A stretch of DNA of 44,865 nt from Planctomicrobium piriforme (lineage in GTDB: Bacteria; Planctomycetota; Planctomycetia; Pirellulales; UBA1268), in the NCBI GenBank assembly GCA_945861585.1, contig CAMAVC010000017.1, positions 1 through 44,865 on the forward strand. The letters run 5' to 3'. Shown here piece by piece: positions 17,163 to 26,912 of this stretch (the stretch's first letter is position 1; each line of letters begins with the position of its first letter). The notes under the pieces were generated by a model that saw only the letters and a program-made list of their open reading frames with translations, ran no database searches and was not told where the DNA came from. The translations under genes were made by a program, and so were the position numbers.

Positions 17163-18418
17163 GCACTCCATCCGCTTCACCGTGCCGGCAGCAGGTGCTC
17201 GTGCTCGACCCGGGGCTCAAGGACAGCCGCACGCATCATCACGCCATCAACCGTAATCTCGCTGCATATGCCGCGGGGCTCACGACCGGAATCCGTGTCG
17301 CATCGCATCGCCGGGCAATCGCGGCCGAATTCCCCTACCCCGCCACCCCCGTCTTCCGCCGCGGCATCTATGAGGACTCACCCGCCCTCGACGCAGCTGC
17401 ATTTGCCGCGATCGTCGACGATCACATGCGAGACATCGCACAAGTCCTGGCCACTCCGTACCCGACAGCCGTCGTCGTACACACCGCGACAGCCGCCTTC
17501 CTCCAGGCGCTCGGTTCGACACTCGCGGCGGGCGGCCACCAGGTGGGCTCGGCAGTCATCCAACTCATGTTTCATCCGCTCGGTCTGGCTGTCGGGGAGG
17601 TCGATCCGGAAGCTTCGATGGCGAGGTACGCCGATGCGTTTCGGCGTCTGCGGCAGGCGGAGCGTCAGTGTGGGACGAGCGTGCACCTCTCGACCTCGTG
17701 CCGAGAGTTCGCGCAGGCGTTCGCGGGGCTTGGGGCAGGGGTGGTCGACGTGCATCCCTACGCACTGCTCGCCGAGGCTGAGCGCATGGAATGGCTGCAG
17801 CGTCGGCCAGCGACACGCACGGTCGCCGGTTCGGCGCGCCGCCGGGCGCTCCTCTTCGCGGGCGATCTCAAACTCGACAAGGGGATCGCCTGGGTGGCTG
17901 CTGCGCTGCCAACGCTGCTCGCGGAGCATCACGACGTCGACTTCTTCGTGCACCTCGCTGACAATCGCTTTGCCGACCGGCGGCTCGACGTCCTACGGCG
18001 GCATGTGGTCGAGGTGGCGGCCCGCTGGCCACACCTCAGGGTTGTCGAAGGACACATTGCCCCGCGGGACTGGGACGGCATGATCGCGGCGGCCGATTTC
18101 CTCCTCATCCCTTACGACCCCGGCGCCTACCGCTGGAAGACGTCCGGACTATTCTGGGAGGCGCTCCTCAAGGGCCGCCCGGGCACCGTGATCGCAGTGA
18201 CGAAGGGCACCTGGATGGAGCGGGAAGCCGGCGCCATGACGATCGACATCGCCACCGTCGAGTTCGGGAACACCGCCGAACTGAGTGCCGTGTTGCGGCG
18301 GACGTCGGGCGCCACCGACGGCACCCACGGCACCCACGGCATGATGCCGCCCCCGCAGCCCTGCCTGGCGCGGGGCAACGATGACTACATTTTCGCACGA
18401 CTCGGCAGACTCGCCTGA
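17159..18418 (+). CDS. GT4-like glycosyltransferase
   Basis: The 419-residue protein has a GT-B-like layout. The N-half (VLVLDPGLKDSRTHHHAINR) recalls capsule-type enzymes. The C-half has ALLFAGDLKLDKGIAWVAAA, VDFFVHLADNR, RVVEGHIAPRDWDGMIAAAD and FLLIPYDPGAYRWKTSGLFW, matching the nucleotide-sugar half of GT4 enzymes. It begins at GTG 17159, overlapping the stop of the preceding gene. Near the C-terminus a short tandem (THGTHG, about residue 382) comes from repeated GGCACCCAC units. It ends 22 bp from the convergent PLP-enzyme gene. Acceptor and sugar are unknown. Confidence 0.72.
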   Translation: MSTPSASPCRQQVLVLDPGLKDSRTHHHAINRNLAAYAAGLTTGIRVASHRRAIAAEFPYPATPVFRRGIYEDSPALDAAAFAAIVDDHMRDIAQVLATPYPTAVVVHTATAAFLQALGSTLAAGGHQVGSAVIQLMFHPLGLAVGEVDPEASMARYADAFRRLRQAERQCGTSVHLSTSCREFAQAFAGLGAGVVDVHPYALLAEAERMEWLQRRPATRTVAGSARRRALLFAGDLKLDKGIAWVAAALPTLLAEHHDVDFFVHLADNRFADRRLDVLRRHVVEVAARWPHLRVVEGHIAPRDWDGMIAAADFLLIPYDPGAYRWKTSGLFWEALLKGRPGTVIAVTKGTWMEREAGAMTIDIATVEFGNTAELSAVLRRTSGATDGTHGTHGMMPPPQPCLARGNDDYIFARLGRLA

Positions 18419-18440
18419 CGAGAGTCATCTTCTGCAACGG

Positions 18441-19673
18441 TCAGCCCACATCGGCGGGTGCCATGTCGAGCACGCCGTCGAGCCACGCCGGATCGATGTC
18501 GCCGGGTTTAGCGGCGCCCGAGCAGTTGAGGACGACCGAGGCTCCCCTGGGAATCACGCCGCTGTGCACGTTCTTCACGAGGCCGGCCAGGGCCGTGGCT
18601 GGCTCCAGCCCCACGATCACGCCGTGGCGGGCCAATGCCTCGTGGAAATAGGGCTCGTCGTAGAAGAGCCGCAGTCCCGCGAGGATCTCCGCGTCGCACA
18701 TGCCGACGAAGTCGCCGCCTGTCCGCGACTGAATCTCGAACAGGCAGCCGTAACTGTCGCTTGGCTTCCTCGTCCGCAGCACGCGCACGAATGGTGACGG
18801 AGCGACATGCTCTGGCACGTGCCGGGGCTCGAGCGTGGGCGAGCGATCCTGCCAGCCGCTCACGAACGGTTGGCAGACGTCGGCCTGCACGCCCAGAATT
18901 CGAGGCTGACTCGCGGCGAGTCCGCTGTCGACGTGTGCCTTCCAGAAGCTATACACGCCGATGCCGCCGGCGACGGGCTGCACGTACCAGTCGAACGACA
19001 CGCCCAGGTCGCGGGCCTGGTGGATCACCTCCAGGCCCAGCGTCTTGAGCCCCTCGCGCCGCACATAGTTCGTGAAACCGCCCTCCCGAGCGAGGCCGTT
19101 GCGATCTGCGTAGTCGCGGGCATGGGCGATGCACTCGTCGTTCGAGCCGTCATGGAAGACGATCGTGACGTGGTCGTTGTGAAAGTGGGGCAGGCTTCGA
19201 ATTCGCTCGCGGGAGCTGGAAGGCACGACGAGATGCAGACGGCTCCAGCGGAGGATCCCCGCGGCACGGGCGAGCGCGGCCCCGGTGTTGCCAGCGGAAA
19301 ATAGCACGATATCGGTGATGCCGTGGCGGCGCAGCCGGTCGAAGAACACGTAGGCCTCACGGTCTTTCCACGATCCCGTGGGCAGGCCCATCTCGTCCTT
19401 GATGAACAGCGTGATGCCCAGCTGCTCCGACAACACGGCCGCGTGGACGAGCGGCGTGTAGGGCAGGTCGAATTCCGGATGGTTGGCCGTGGGTTCGACG
19501 ATTGGCATCAGGGCGTCGAAGTCGGAGACACGGCCGACCCGGTGCGGCACGTGGCGACCGAGCACGTTCTGCGAGGAGAATTCGAGCACTCCGCCGCATG
19601 CCGGGCAGGCAGCGAGCGGTCCGGATTCGGGGCCTTCCCAGTCGCAGTGCCAGCAGGTGAGGGCGAATGCCAT
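18441..19673 (-). CDS. Threonine-synthase-family PLP enzyme with N-terminal zinc ribbon
   Basis: The 410-residue protein opens with a four-cysteine ribbon (CWHCDWEG...CPACGG, about 6-27). It then shows fold-type II PLP motifs: YTPLVHA near 72, the PLP lysine in TGSWKDREAYVFF near 100, and SAGNTGAALARAAG near 125. True threonine synthases have GSFKDR; the W here is unusual. Enzymes of this family carry out beta- or gamma-replacement on phospho-amino acids (threonine synthase, cysteate synthase). It is last in a minus-strand run after the sulfotransferase and the CphA-like ligase, which argues for a specialised role rather than threonine supply. The ATG at 19673 gives the expected start; the frame open further upstream is not family-like. 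Confidence 0.78.
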   Translation of the reverse strand: MAFALTCWHCDWEGPESGPLAACPACGGVLEFSSQNVLGRHVPHRVGRVSDFDALMPIVEPTANHPEFDLPYTPLVHAAVLSEQLGITLFIKDEMGLPTGSWKDREAYVFFDRLRRHGITDIVLFSAGNTGAALARAAGILRWSRLHLVVPSSSRERIRSLPHFHNDHVTIVFHDGSNDECIAHARDYADRNGLAREGGFTNYVRREGLKTLGLEVIHQARDLGVSFDWYVQPVAGGIGVYSFWKAHVDSGLAASQPRILGVQADVCQPFVSGWQDRSPTLEPRHVPEHVAPSPFVRVLRTRKPSDSYGCLFEIQSRTGGDFVGMCDAEILAGLRLFYDEPYFHEALARHGVIVGLEPATALAGLVKNVHSGVIPRGASVVLNCSGAAKPGDIDPAWLDGVLDMAPADVG

Positions 19674-19750
19674 GGTGATCTCGTAGACCGAGCCTATCCG
19701 TCCCCATGCCAGGTCGCAAAGCGACAGCCTGCCGGCCGATAGGGGGGCCA

Positions 19751-21529
19751 TCACTCCCGCTCGAAGGCCCGGATATCGAACGTCGCCACCGCCACGGTCG
19801 GGTCGTGCAGCATCGCGCTTGCGAGCCGTTCGAGTGCAGGTGCCTGGTGAGCCGATTCCGGGCTCACCAGCAGGCGAGCCTGATAGGGAACGGGCAGCAC
19901 GAGCGGGCCTGTGCCGTCCCAAGCGGCCTGCACGACGAGGCTGTCGAGTTCCGGACGGCCCAACAACTGGTCGACGACGGGCTGCGCCTGAGCACAGTCG
20001 AGCGGCTGTCGACGGCCGGTCGTATCCGCGGGTTTGCCGAGGATCGCGTTGCGGCTCGATGGCACGCGACCGCGACGAATCCAATCGACGATGGCCCCCG
20101 TCTCCCGCCCGGACAGGTCGCCGAGGACCACGGTGATATCGACCCGGCCGTTCGAACCGTCGGGGAACAGCCCGTCGAGCACCCACCCTGGCGCCTCGGG
20201 GAATGGCAGACCCGGGTTGACGTTCACCTCGTTGATCGCGCCCCCGACCTCATGCCACGGGCGCGTGACGTCGGGCGTGATCAGGTCGATGCCGGCGAGG
20301 TCGATATCGAGGGCTTTGGCCACCGATTCGGCGAGCCGCTTGTTAGCCGGATGGACGAGATCGGTGACGGGAACGCGCGTCCCGCCCGCCGAAGCGTTGG
20401 CCACGGCGCTCGTGCGCACCCGTTCCCCGGCAGCCGGCACGTCGTCGAGCCGGCGGCCGAGCCCCGCGAGAAACCCGGCCACGAGCAGATCGTCGGGGCC
20501 GAGCCCCTTCCCCACGCCGGCCGCCGCGATCTTCGCCCGCATCAGCTCGGCGATCGTGTGCGTCCCGTCGCCGATCACGTCGGGCTGGACACGATGATTG
20601 ACCCCGCGGCAGACACCGTCGATGACGAGCAGGCGGTAATTCTCCCCAGGGACGTGGCGTTCGACGAGCACGTCCCCGAAGGCTCGTGCGTGTTCGAATG
20701 CGGCCACCAACTGGCCATCGCCGCGAATCTCCGCCGTCACGCCGCGGCCAAAATCGGCCGCATTGGGCTTGATGACCACGGGATAGCCGATGCGGGCGAC
20801 GAACGCACGCGCTTCGTCGACGGTCTGGACGATCTGATTGGGCGGCACGGGAAAGCCCAGTTGCAGCAGCACTTGTGTCGCTGTGATCTTCGACGTCGTG
20901 AGCACGTTCGCCACCTGGGGCGTACGGTGTGTGAAGCAATTGAAGAGCTTGGCCTGCCGACGCCCGTGGCCGAGGCGGTAGACCGGCACGTGGTCGGTGA
21001 GCCGGGTGACGGGGATTCCGCGGTGCCATGCCTCGAGGAGAACCCGGGCGGCATCCTTGCTCGGCCACACGTTGCCGATCGCCCGGTGCGCCTCCTGGAG
21101 AAGGTCGTCGATTCGACAGGCCGCCGGTCCGCGGGTGATGGCCTGATGCACGGCCTGAACGGCCGACTCGGTGGCGAGTCGGGCCATGATGGGCTCGACG
21201 AAGCAGAAGCCGAAGCCATGCACGTCGGCTCCGTGCGGAGCCGCTGCGACGAAGCCCTCGAACTCAGGACCCGATCGGCCGTGAAGACGGAGTGCGAGCG
21301 AGAGCGCGGCGGCGTTGAGGCGTGCGGCTGGTGACCCAGCGTCGGCGTCGACCGCGTGCAACGACCGCTCGCCGGTCAGGTGGGCCAGGCTGGCCGCGAC
21401 GACGTCACTGGCGTGGCTCGTCGTGTCACTCGGCCACGCGATGGTCCAGCGGATATGCCGAACCACCGCGCCGGCATATGCGTGGGGCGTGATGACAGGC
21501 ATGCCGATCCGGGGCCGGGTGGGAGCCAT
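19751..21529 (-). CDS. CphA-related ATP-grasp ligase with decayed Mur module (CphA2-like)
   Basis: The 592-residue protein has a CphA-type ATP-grasp domain at about 205-445: YPVVIKPNAADFGRGV near 253, GENYRLLVIDGVCRGVNHR, VTDLVHPANK, IDLAGIDLITPDVTRPW and the metal-binding INEVNVNPGLPF near 432. The remaining 150 residues align by eye with the start of a CphA Mur ligase but have lost its P-loop: GDLSGRET replaces GTNGKTT, and LGRPELDSLVVQAAWDG stands where cphA has an ANPSVTTAVLETARGG-type stretch. Cyanobacterial CphA2, which polymerises beta-Asp-Arg dipeptides, has one active ligase site and a reduced Mur part, so it is a fair analogue. The first 170 residues are divergent. It lies 24 bp after the sulfotransferase gene. 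The product is unknown. Confidence 0.78.
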   Translation of the reverse strand: MAPTRPRIGMPVITPHAYAGAVVRHIRWTIAWPSDTTSHASDVVAASLAHLTGERSLHAVDADAGSPAARLNAAALSLALRLHGRSGPEFEGFVAAAPHGADVHGFGFCFVEPIMARLATESAVQAVHQAITRGPAACRIDDLLQEAHRAIGNVWPSKDAARVLLEAWHRGIPVTRLTDHVPVYRLGHGRRQAKLFNCFTHRTPQVANVLTTSKITATQVLLQLGFPVPPNQIVQTVDEARAFVARIGYPVVIKPNAADFGRGVTAEIRGDGQLVAAFEHARAFGDVLVERHVPGENYRLLVIDGVCRGVNHRVQPDVIGDGTHTIAELMRAKIAAAGVGKGLGPDDLLVAGFLAGLGRRLDDVPAAGERVRTSAVANASAGGTRVPVTDLVHPANKRLAESVAKALDIDLAGIDLITPDVTRPWHEVGGAINEVNVNPGLPFPEAPGWVLDGLFPDGSNGRVDITVVLGDLSGRETGAIVDWIRRGRVPSSRNAILGKPADTTGRRQPLDCAQAQPVVDQLLGRPELDSLVVQAAWDGTGPLVLPVPYQARLLVSPESAHQAPALERLASAMLHDPTVAVATFDIRAFERE

Positions 21530-21553
21530 GATTGCAGTCCGAGGGATCCGTGC

Positions 21554-22351
21554 TCAGGTCAACCGGTCGTACAGTATGGCACCATCGTCGGCTGAATCGA
21601 GCAGGCAGGTGAGTCCTCGGACAGCAAGGTATTCCCGGAGTTCGTCCGCATTCACCACCTTGTCGAGCGCAGAGTCGCGACGGTCTTGCCGCGTGATACC
21701 AACGCTCCCACGGCGGAAGTCTCCCACATCGACGACACCGACGGCTTCGAGCATCCGGCGCACGACGGGCTCGGCATCGCCCGCCTGGCACAGGGTGGCA
21801 TAGCCGAGCCACTCCACCGGCAGGCCGTGCGATCGTGCGATCGCGCCGGTGGCGGCCTGAAATCTCACGACCCAGGCGACATGACGCTCGAAGTGCTCTG
21901 GCACGAATCGGACGCGACAACGCGACGTGTCGGCGCCCGACCAGATTCCGGTGGTGAGGGCGATGGTTCGCGAGATGTACGTGTGCAAAAGGTTCCGCCG
22001 CAGCATGATCAGCCCCTGGCATCGCGGAACGAGCAGGGCAAGCCGACGCTCATCGAGGTGGGACGGAAAAATCTTCAGCGACACGGTGGCATCGGGGTGA
22101 AGCGCCGCGAGGCAGCCGACCAGCCGATCGGGCTGGTCGCACACGGCATTCCGTGCAGCCGCCGGGTCGTCGTCGAGCCCCAGCCGCTCCCGTACGAGCG
22201 GCCAGTCTTCCCTGAGGAACGCGACCATTCGCTCGGGATCAGCGTGGAAGACCTCGAGGTATGCCCGCACCCGGGTGAAGGCCGCGAGCAACTGGCAGAG
22301 ATAGGTCGACCCCGACCGGGCGTGGGCGACGACCAGCAACGGCTTCTTCAT
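21554..22351 (-). CDS. Sulfotransferase-family protein
   Basis: The 265-residue cytoplasmic protein begins MKKPLLVVAHARSGSTYL; the RSGST loop is the 5'-phosphosulfate-binding P-loop of PAPS-dependent sulfotransferases. A second motif region, CQGLIMLRRNLLHTYISRTI near 105-130, matches the 3'-phosphate-binding RxxxxxxxS site. It would transfer sulfate from PAPS to a hydroxyl or amine on a sugar, lipid or small molecule. It is the first gene of a three-gene minus-strand run, 52 bp after clpC and 24 bp before the CphA-like ligase. Together with the nearby glycosyltransferases this suggests a decorated glycan or peptide product. Confidence 0.8.
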   Translation of the reverse strand: MKKPLLVVAHARSGSTYLCQLLAAFTRVRAYLEVFHADPERMVAFLREDWPLVRERLGLDDDPAAARNAVCDQPDRLVGCLAALHPDATVSLKIFPSHLDERRLALLVPRCQGLIMLRRNLLHTYISRTIALTTGIWSGADTSRCRVRFVPEHFERHVAWVVRFQAATGAIARSHGLPVEWLGYATLCQAGDAEPVVRRMLEAVGVVDVGDFRRGSVGITRQDRRDSALDKVVNADELREYLAVRGLTCLLDSADDGAILYDRLT

Positions 22352-22403
22352 TGCAGATCAAGAGGCGTCCGCTGGACGGAGCGGCTGCTGTGTGGGCTGG
22401 CGG

Positions 22404-24944
22404 TCAGGATGGCGCGCTGTCGGCGCCGGCCGTGGCGACCGGCTCGGCGGTGGTGAGCCCCTTGAAGACGAGCTGCTTCTTGCCCGCCACCTCGGTGCAG
22501 TCGACCTGGATCGTGTCCTTGCCCTGGAACTCGCCCTTCAGCAGTTCTTCGCTCACGGGGTCTTCGATGTAGTTCTCGAGGGCCCTGCGCAACGGCCGGG
22601 CGCCGAAGTCGGTGTCGGACCCCTTCTTGATGAGGAACTGCTTGGCCTCGTCGGTGAGTTCGAGCTTGAGCCCGCGCTCCAAGAGCCGCTCCCGGACCTT
22701 TTCGAGCTCGATGTCGATCACCTTCTTGAGGTCGTCGATCGTGAGATGGTGGAACACGATCACGTCGTCGAGCCGGTTCAAGAACTCGGGCCGGAAGACC
22801 TTCTCGATCCGCTCGTTGACGCGGCCCTTCATGCCCTCGTAGCTGGCGTCGTCGTCGGGCTTCTGGAAGCCGAAGGCGGCCTCGTTCTTGATCGCCTCGG
22901 CGCCGGCGTTCGTCGTCATGATGATGATCGTGTTGCGGAAGTCGACATTCCGGCCGAACGAATCCGTGAGCCGGCCTTCTTCCATCACCTGAAGGAGCAT
23001 GTTGAACACGTCGGGGTGGGCCTTCTCGATCTCGTCGAGCAACACCACGGCGTAGGGACGGCGGCGGATCTTCTCCGTGAGCTGACCCCCCTCCTCGAAG
23101 CCCACGTAGCCCGGCGGGGCGCCGATCAGCCGGCTGACGTTGTGCTTCTCCATGTATTCGCTCATGTCGATCTGAATGAGCGCCTCGGCGTCGCCGAACA
23201 TGAACTGCGCGAGGGCCTTGGCCAAGAGCGTCTTGCCCACGCCCGTGGGCCCGGCGAACACGAACGACCCGATCGGCCGCTTCGGATCCTTGAGGCCCGA
23301 GCGGCTACGGCGGACCGCCTTCGACACGCTCTTGATCGCTGCATCCTGGCCGATCACCTTCTTGTGGAGTTCGCCCTCCATGCCCATCAGCCGGGCCTGG
23401 TCTTCGGTGGACATCCGGGTGAGCGGGATGCCGGTCATCTTGGAGACGACCTCGGCCACCACTTCCTCGTCGACCACGCCGTCGGCCTCGCGGCTCTTGT
23501 CGCGCCAGTCGCGGGTCATCGTCTGCTTCTTCTTCTTGAGCTTGTCGGCCTGGTCGCGGAGGGCCGCCGCCTTCTCGAAGTCTTGGTTGGCGACCGCCTC
23601 CTCCTTCTCCTTGTTGAGCTTCTCGACCTCGTCGTCGATTTCCTTGAGGTCTGGCGGCTTGGTCATCGCCTTGAGCCGCACGCGGGCGCCGGCCTCGTCG
23701 ATCACGTCGATCGCCTTGTCGGGGAGGCAGCGGCCGGTGATGTAGCGACTGGAGAGCTCGACGGCCGCCTCGAGGGCCTCGTTCGTGATCTGCACGCGGT
23801 GGTGGCTCTCGTAGCGGTCGCGGAGGCCCTTCAAGATCTCCACGGCCTCGGTCTTGCTCGCAGGCTCGATCATGATGATCTGAAACCGGCGGTCGAGGGC
23901 CGAGTCTTTCTCGATATATTTGCGGTATTCATCCAGCGTGGTGGCACCGATGCACTGGATCTCGCCACGGGCGAGGGCCGGCTTGAGCACGTTCGAGGCG
24001 TCGATCGCCCCTTCGGCGCCGCCCGCACCCACGAGCGTGTGGAGCTCATCGATGAACAGGATCGTGTTCTTGGCCCGCCGCACCTCGTTCATCACCGCCT
24101 TGATGCGCTCTTCGAACTGGCCGCGATACTTGGTGCCGGCGACCATCATCGCGAGGTCGAGCACCACGATCCGCCGGTCGGCGAGCAGTTCGGGCACGTT
24201 GCCGTCGATGACCCGCTGAGCGAAGCCCTCGACGATCGCCGTCTTGCCCACGCCGGCCTCACCGAGGAGGACGGGGTTGTTCTTCGTGCGGCGGCAGAGG
24301 ATCTGGATTGCCCGCTCGATCTCCTTCTCGCGGCCGATCACGGGATCGAGCTTGCCCTGCCGGGCCAATTCGGTGAGGTCGCGGCCGAAGCTGTCGAGGG
24401 CCGGCGTCTTACTTTTGCCGCTCTTCGTGGATGTCTCGCCGCCGCCACCGCCGGCGCCGGCCGGCTGCCGGCCGCCCATGCCTGCCCGCTCGCCCCCCTC
24501 TTCCATGCCGTGGCCGAGGAGGTTGAGCACTTCCTCGCGCACGTCTTCGAGCTTGAGGCCGAGGTTCATGAGCACCTGGGCGGCCACCCCTTCCTGCTCG
24601 CGCAGCAGACCGAGGAGGATGTGCTCGGTGCCGACATAGTTGTGGTTGAGGTTCCGGGCCTCCTCCATCGAATACTCGATCACCTTTTTGGCCCGGGGCG
24701 TTTGGGGGAGCTTGCCCATGGTGACCATGTCGGGGCCGCTCTGGACGAGTTTCTCGACCTCCATGCGGATCTTCCGGAGGTCGATGTCGAGGTTCTTGAG
24801 CACGTTGGCCGCGACGCCACTCCCCTCCTTGATGAGGCCGAGAAGCACGTGCTCGGTGCCGATGTACTCGTGGTTGAACCGCTGGGCCTCCTGGTTGGCC
24901 AGTTGCATCACTTTGCGGGCCCGGTCGGTGAAACGCTCGTACAT
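22404..24944 (-). CDS. clpC: ATP-dependent Clp protease ATP-binding subunit ClpC
   Basis: This 846-residue AAA+ unfoldase feeds substrates to ClpP. It has two N-terminal Clp repeats ([20 protein letters not shown] and a second around [20 protein letters not shown]) at about 1-145. The linker at about 150-190 is Gly-rich (GGGRQP-type) and longer than usual. AAA-1 has Walker [10 protein letters not shown] near 227. The UVR/middle domain (about 440-490) carries [16 protein letters not shown]-2 has GPTGVGKT near 564 and [14 protein letters not shown]. The C-terminal D2 small domain includes [16 protein letters not shown]. Length is normal. A 185-bp spacer with no obvious CtsR or CIRCE site lies upstream. 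Transcription may continue into the sulfotransferase operon 52 bp downstream. Confidence 0.97.
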   Translation of the reverse strand: MYERFTDRARKVMQLANQEAQRFNHEYIGTEHVLLGLIKEGSGVAANVLKNLDIDLRKIRMEVEKLVQSGPDMVTMGKLPQTPRAKKVIEYSMEEARNLNHNYVGTEHILLGLLREQEGVAAQVLMNLGLKLEDVREEVLNLLGHGMEEGGERAGMGGRQPAGAGGGGGETSTKSGKSKTPALDSFGRDLTELARQGKLDPVIGREKEIERAIQILCRRTKNNPVLLGEAGVGKTAIVEGFAQRVIDGNVPELLADRRIVVLDLAMMVAGTKYRGQFEERIKAVMNEVRRAKNTILFIDELHTLVGAGGAEGAIDASNVLKPALARGEIQCIGATTLDEYRKYIEKDSALDRRFQIIMIEPASKTEAVEILKGLRDRYESHHRVQITNEALEAAVELSSRYITGRCLPDKAIDVIDEAGARVRLKAMTKPPDLKEIDDEVEKLNKEKEEAVANQDFEKAAALRDQADKLKKKKQTMTRDWRDKSREADGVVDEEVVAEVVSKMTGIPLTRMSTEDQARLMGMEGELHKKVIGQDAAIKSVSKAVRRSRSGLKDPKRPIGSFVFAGPTGVGKTLLAKALAQFMFGDAEALIQIDMSEYMEKHNVSRLIGAPPGYVGFEEGGQLTEKIRRRPYAVVLLDEIEKAHPDVFNMLLQVMEEGRLTDSFGRNVDFRNTIIIMTTNAGAEAIKNEAAFGFQKPDDDASYEGMKGRVNERIEKVFRPEFLNRLDDVIVFHHLTIDDLKKVIDIELEKVRERLLERGLKLELTDEAKQFLIKKGSDTDFGARPLRRALENYIEDPVSEELLKGEFQGKDTIQVDCTEVAGKKQLVFKGLTTAEPVATAGADSAPS

Positions 24945-25129
24945 GGTGGTGGTCCCTTCGCGGAAACGTCAGTCCTGATTCGGCCCCGTGCCATTCCGGC
25001 AGCCGACAACCGCAATGCTTGATGTGTGCAAACCTTACGCCAAACCCATCGTCGAATTCTAGGAGCATGTCACCGCGGCGTCTGCCGAACTCCGCCGAGG
25101 CCGCGAAAATGCCCCATTCCGGATGATGC

Positions 25130-25705
25130 CTACGCCGCCCGCTCGGCCGGAGCGGCGGTTGGGACGCCGTCGTCGATCGAGAGGATGGTGGGCGAGTCGA
25201 TCTGGCCGAGCTCCCGTGTGATCGCCGATCGCCACGGTGCTCCGGCGTCGCTGCGGGCGAGTTTCTCGAGTGCGGTCCGAGCCTCGGGGAGGCGACCCAC
25301 GCGGCGCAGGAGCGTGCCGAGGAGCAGCTGGGCTTCGCCGTCGGTGGGGCGGACGACCAAGAGCGAGCGGAGCTTCGTCTCCGCGGCCAGCCAGTCACGG
25401 GCGAGGTAGGCGTCGCGGGCGGCCGTGAAGAGGGCGTCGGCCGCTGCATCGTGGCCGGTCTGGAGGGGTGCTGGAAACGCGAGTGCCGCCGACACGGTCG
25501 CGGCCATCCAGATAACGGCTGCCGCCACCCACAGGCCGATCACGATCGGCAGTTCGAGAAACTCGCTCCAGATCCAAGTCGAGAGGATCGCCATGTCCAG
25601 GACGACGGCAAACGCCAAGGCGAGCACGAGCCCGGCAGCGCTGCCGCGCAGCCAGAGCCAGGGCAGACCGGGCCAGACGAGTGTGAGAGGGCGAAGCATG
25701 CGCAT
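25130..25705 (-). CDS. Membrane protein with TPR-like C-terminus
   Basis: The 191-residue protein has two hydrophobic spans near 20-45 (GLVLALAFAVVLDMAIL) and 50-80 (IVIGLWVAAAVIWMAA). A cytoplasmic or periplasmic helical region follows with TPR-like text at about 95-160: ALFTAARDAYLARDWLAAE, DGEAQLLLGTLLRRVGRLPE, ARTALEKLARSD. TPR repeats mediate protein contacts. The ATG at 25705 begins the first natural hydrophobic domain. An open frame further upstream to 26050 runs under thiE and is not used. No enzyme motif is visible. It is divergent from thiE. Confidence 0.65.
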   Translation of the reverse strand: MRMLRPLTLVWPGLPWLWLRGSAAGLVLALAFAVVLDMAILSTWIWSEFLELPIVIGLWVAAAVIWMAATVSAALAFPAPLQTGHDAAADALFTAARDAYLARDWLAAETKLRSLLVVRPTDGEAQLLLGTLLRRVGRLPEARTALEKLARSDAGAPWRSAITRELGQIDSPTILSIDDGVPTAAPAERAA

Positions 25706-25796
25706 GGAGCGGCCCAGGGGAAGGGCGGCGGAGTGTAGGACCGCCCCGGCGTTTTTCCAAGGCGTATCGGGCCCCTGAAACGCTACAACACAGGGC

Positions 25797-26912
25797 ATGA
25801 ACCAGGAGCTGGAAACCGGCGACGGCGGGCGATCGGAGGCGGCTGGAGGGCCATGGCGGCTCTGCGACGCCGCGGCCAACCGGGCCGCCGAAGCGATCCG
25901 GGTGCTCGAAGACGTGGCCCGCTTCGTGCTCGACGATGCCGCGCTCACGGCTGCCGCGAAGACCCTGCGGCACGACCTCGCGGTGGTGCTCGCCGCGCCC
26001 GTGTTCGCGCGGCGGGTCGCCTGCCGCGACACAGTGGGCGACGTGGGCACGACGATCGTGACCGCCGCCGCGCTTGCCCGCCGCAGCCCGGCCGACCTCG
26101 TGGCGGCGAATGCGGCCCGTGCCGCCCAGGCTCTCCGCAGCCTCCAGGAGGTGGCGCTGGTGGTGGCCCCGAGTGAGGCGGCGCGGTTCGAGGCCCTGCG
26201 CTACCGGCTCTACACGCTCGAGAAACAGGCGGCAGGCCTGACGCGGGCGGCGGATCGGCTGGCGGGCGTGACACTCTGCGTGCTCGTTGACGGCCGCGCG
26301 GAGCCGGCCGCCTTCGAGCACCTCGTCGAACAGCTCTGCGAGGCTGGCGTGCGAATGATTCAGCTGCGCGACAAGCACCTCGCCACCCGGGATCTCGTGG
26401 ATCGGGCACGGCGGGCGGTCGCGATCGCGCGGCGCCGCGCCGCGGGTGAGGCACTCGTGGTGATCAACGATCGAGCCGACGTGGCGGCGGCCGTGGGCGC
26501 CGCCGGCGTGCACGTGGGCGCGACCGATCTCCCCGTGCCGGCGGCCCGGCGGGTGGTCGGGCCCGACAGGCTCGTCGGCCGCACGGCGCACTGCCTCGAC
26601 GAAGCGCGCGCAGCCGTCGCGGACGGTGCCGACTATCTCGGAATTGGACCGTGCTTTCCGTCGCCGACGAAATCGTTTGCCGCCTTCGCCCCGCACGACT
26701 TCCTGGCGAGCGTCGTCCGCGAGATCGCCCTCCCCGCCTTCGCGATCGGCGGCGTTACGCTCGACCGGCTCGGCGATCTCACGGCCCTGGGCATTCGCCG
26801 CGTGGCGGTGTCGGCCGCAGTGATCGACGCAGCCGATCCAGGGGCCGCGGCGGCGGCGTTCATCGATCGCCTGGCCGCCCTCCAGCCGGAACGCCCTCCG
26901 GCACTGTCTTGA
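25797..26912 (+). CDS. thiE: Thiamine-phosphate synthase with N-terminal ThiD2 domain
   Basis: The 371-residue protein joins a ThiD2-type domain (about 20-145; CDAAANRAAEAIRVLEDVAR is its signature) to a ThiE TIM barrel (about 155-365). ThiE couples HMP-pyrophosphate and thiazole phosphate to thiamine phosphate. Active-site text is intact: MIQLRDK, VVINDRADVA, VHVGATDLP, GRTAHCLDEA, YLGIGPCFPSPTKS, AFAIGGV. ThiD2 is believed to phosphorylate HMP-P, so the fusion may carry two successive thiamine steps. This arrangement is known from cyanobacteria and planctomycetes. Its 3' end overlaps the convergent thioredoxin-like gene by 53 bp. Confidence 0.93.
   Translation: MNQELETGDGGRSEAAGGPWRLCDAAANRAAEAIRVLEDVARFVLDDAALTAAAKTLRHDLAVVLAAPVFARRVACRDTVGDVGTTIVTAAALARRSPADLVAANAARAAQALRSLQEVALVVAPSEAARFEALRYRLYTLEKQAAGLTRAADRLAGVTLCVLVDGRAEPAAFEHLVEQLCEAGVRMIQLRDKHLATRDLVDRARRAVAIARRRAAGEALVVINDRADVAAAVGAAGVHVGATDLPVPAARRVVGPDRLVGRTAHCLDEARAAVADGADYLGIGPCFPSPTKSFAAFAPHDFLASVVREIALPAFAIGGVTLDRLGDLTALGIRRVAVSAAVIDAADPGAAAAAFIDRLAALQPERPPALS

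Noticed and set aside
14988..17180. A minus-strand frame of 730 codons opposite the GT2/GT4 gene
   Set aside because: It is antisense to a clear glycosyltransferase and reads as basic low-complexity text; it also runs into the neighbouring glycosyltransferase in a wrong frame.
24945..25129. CIRCE or CtsR operator upstream of clpC
   Set aside because: I looked for the CIRCE inverted repeat and for heptad CtsR repeats and saw neither.
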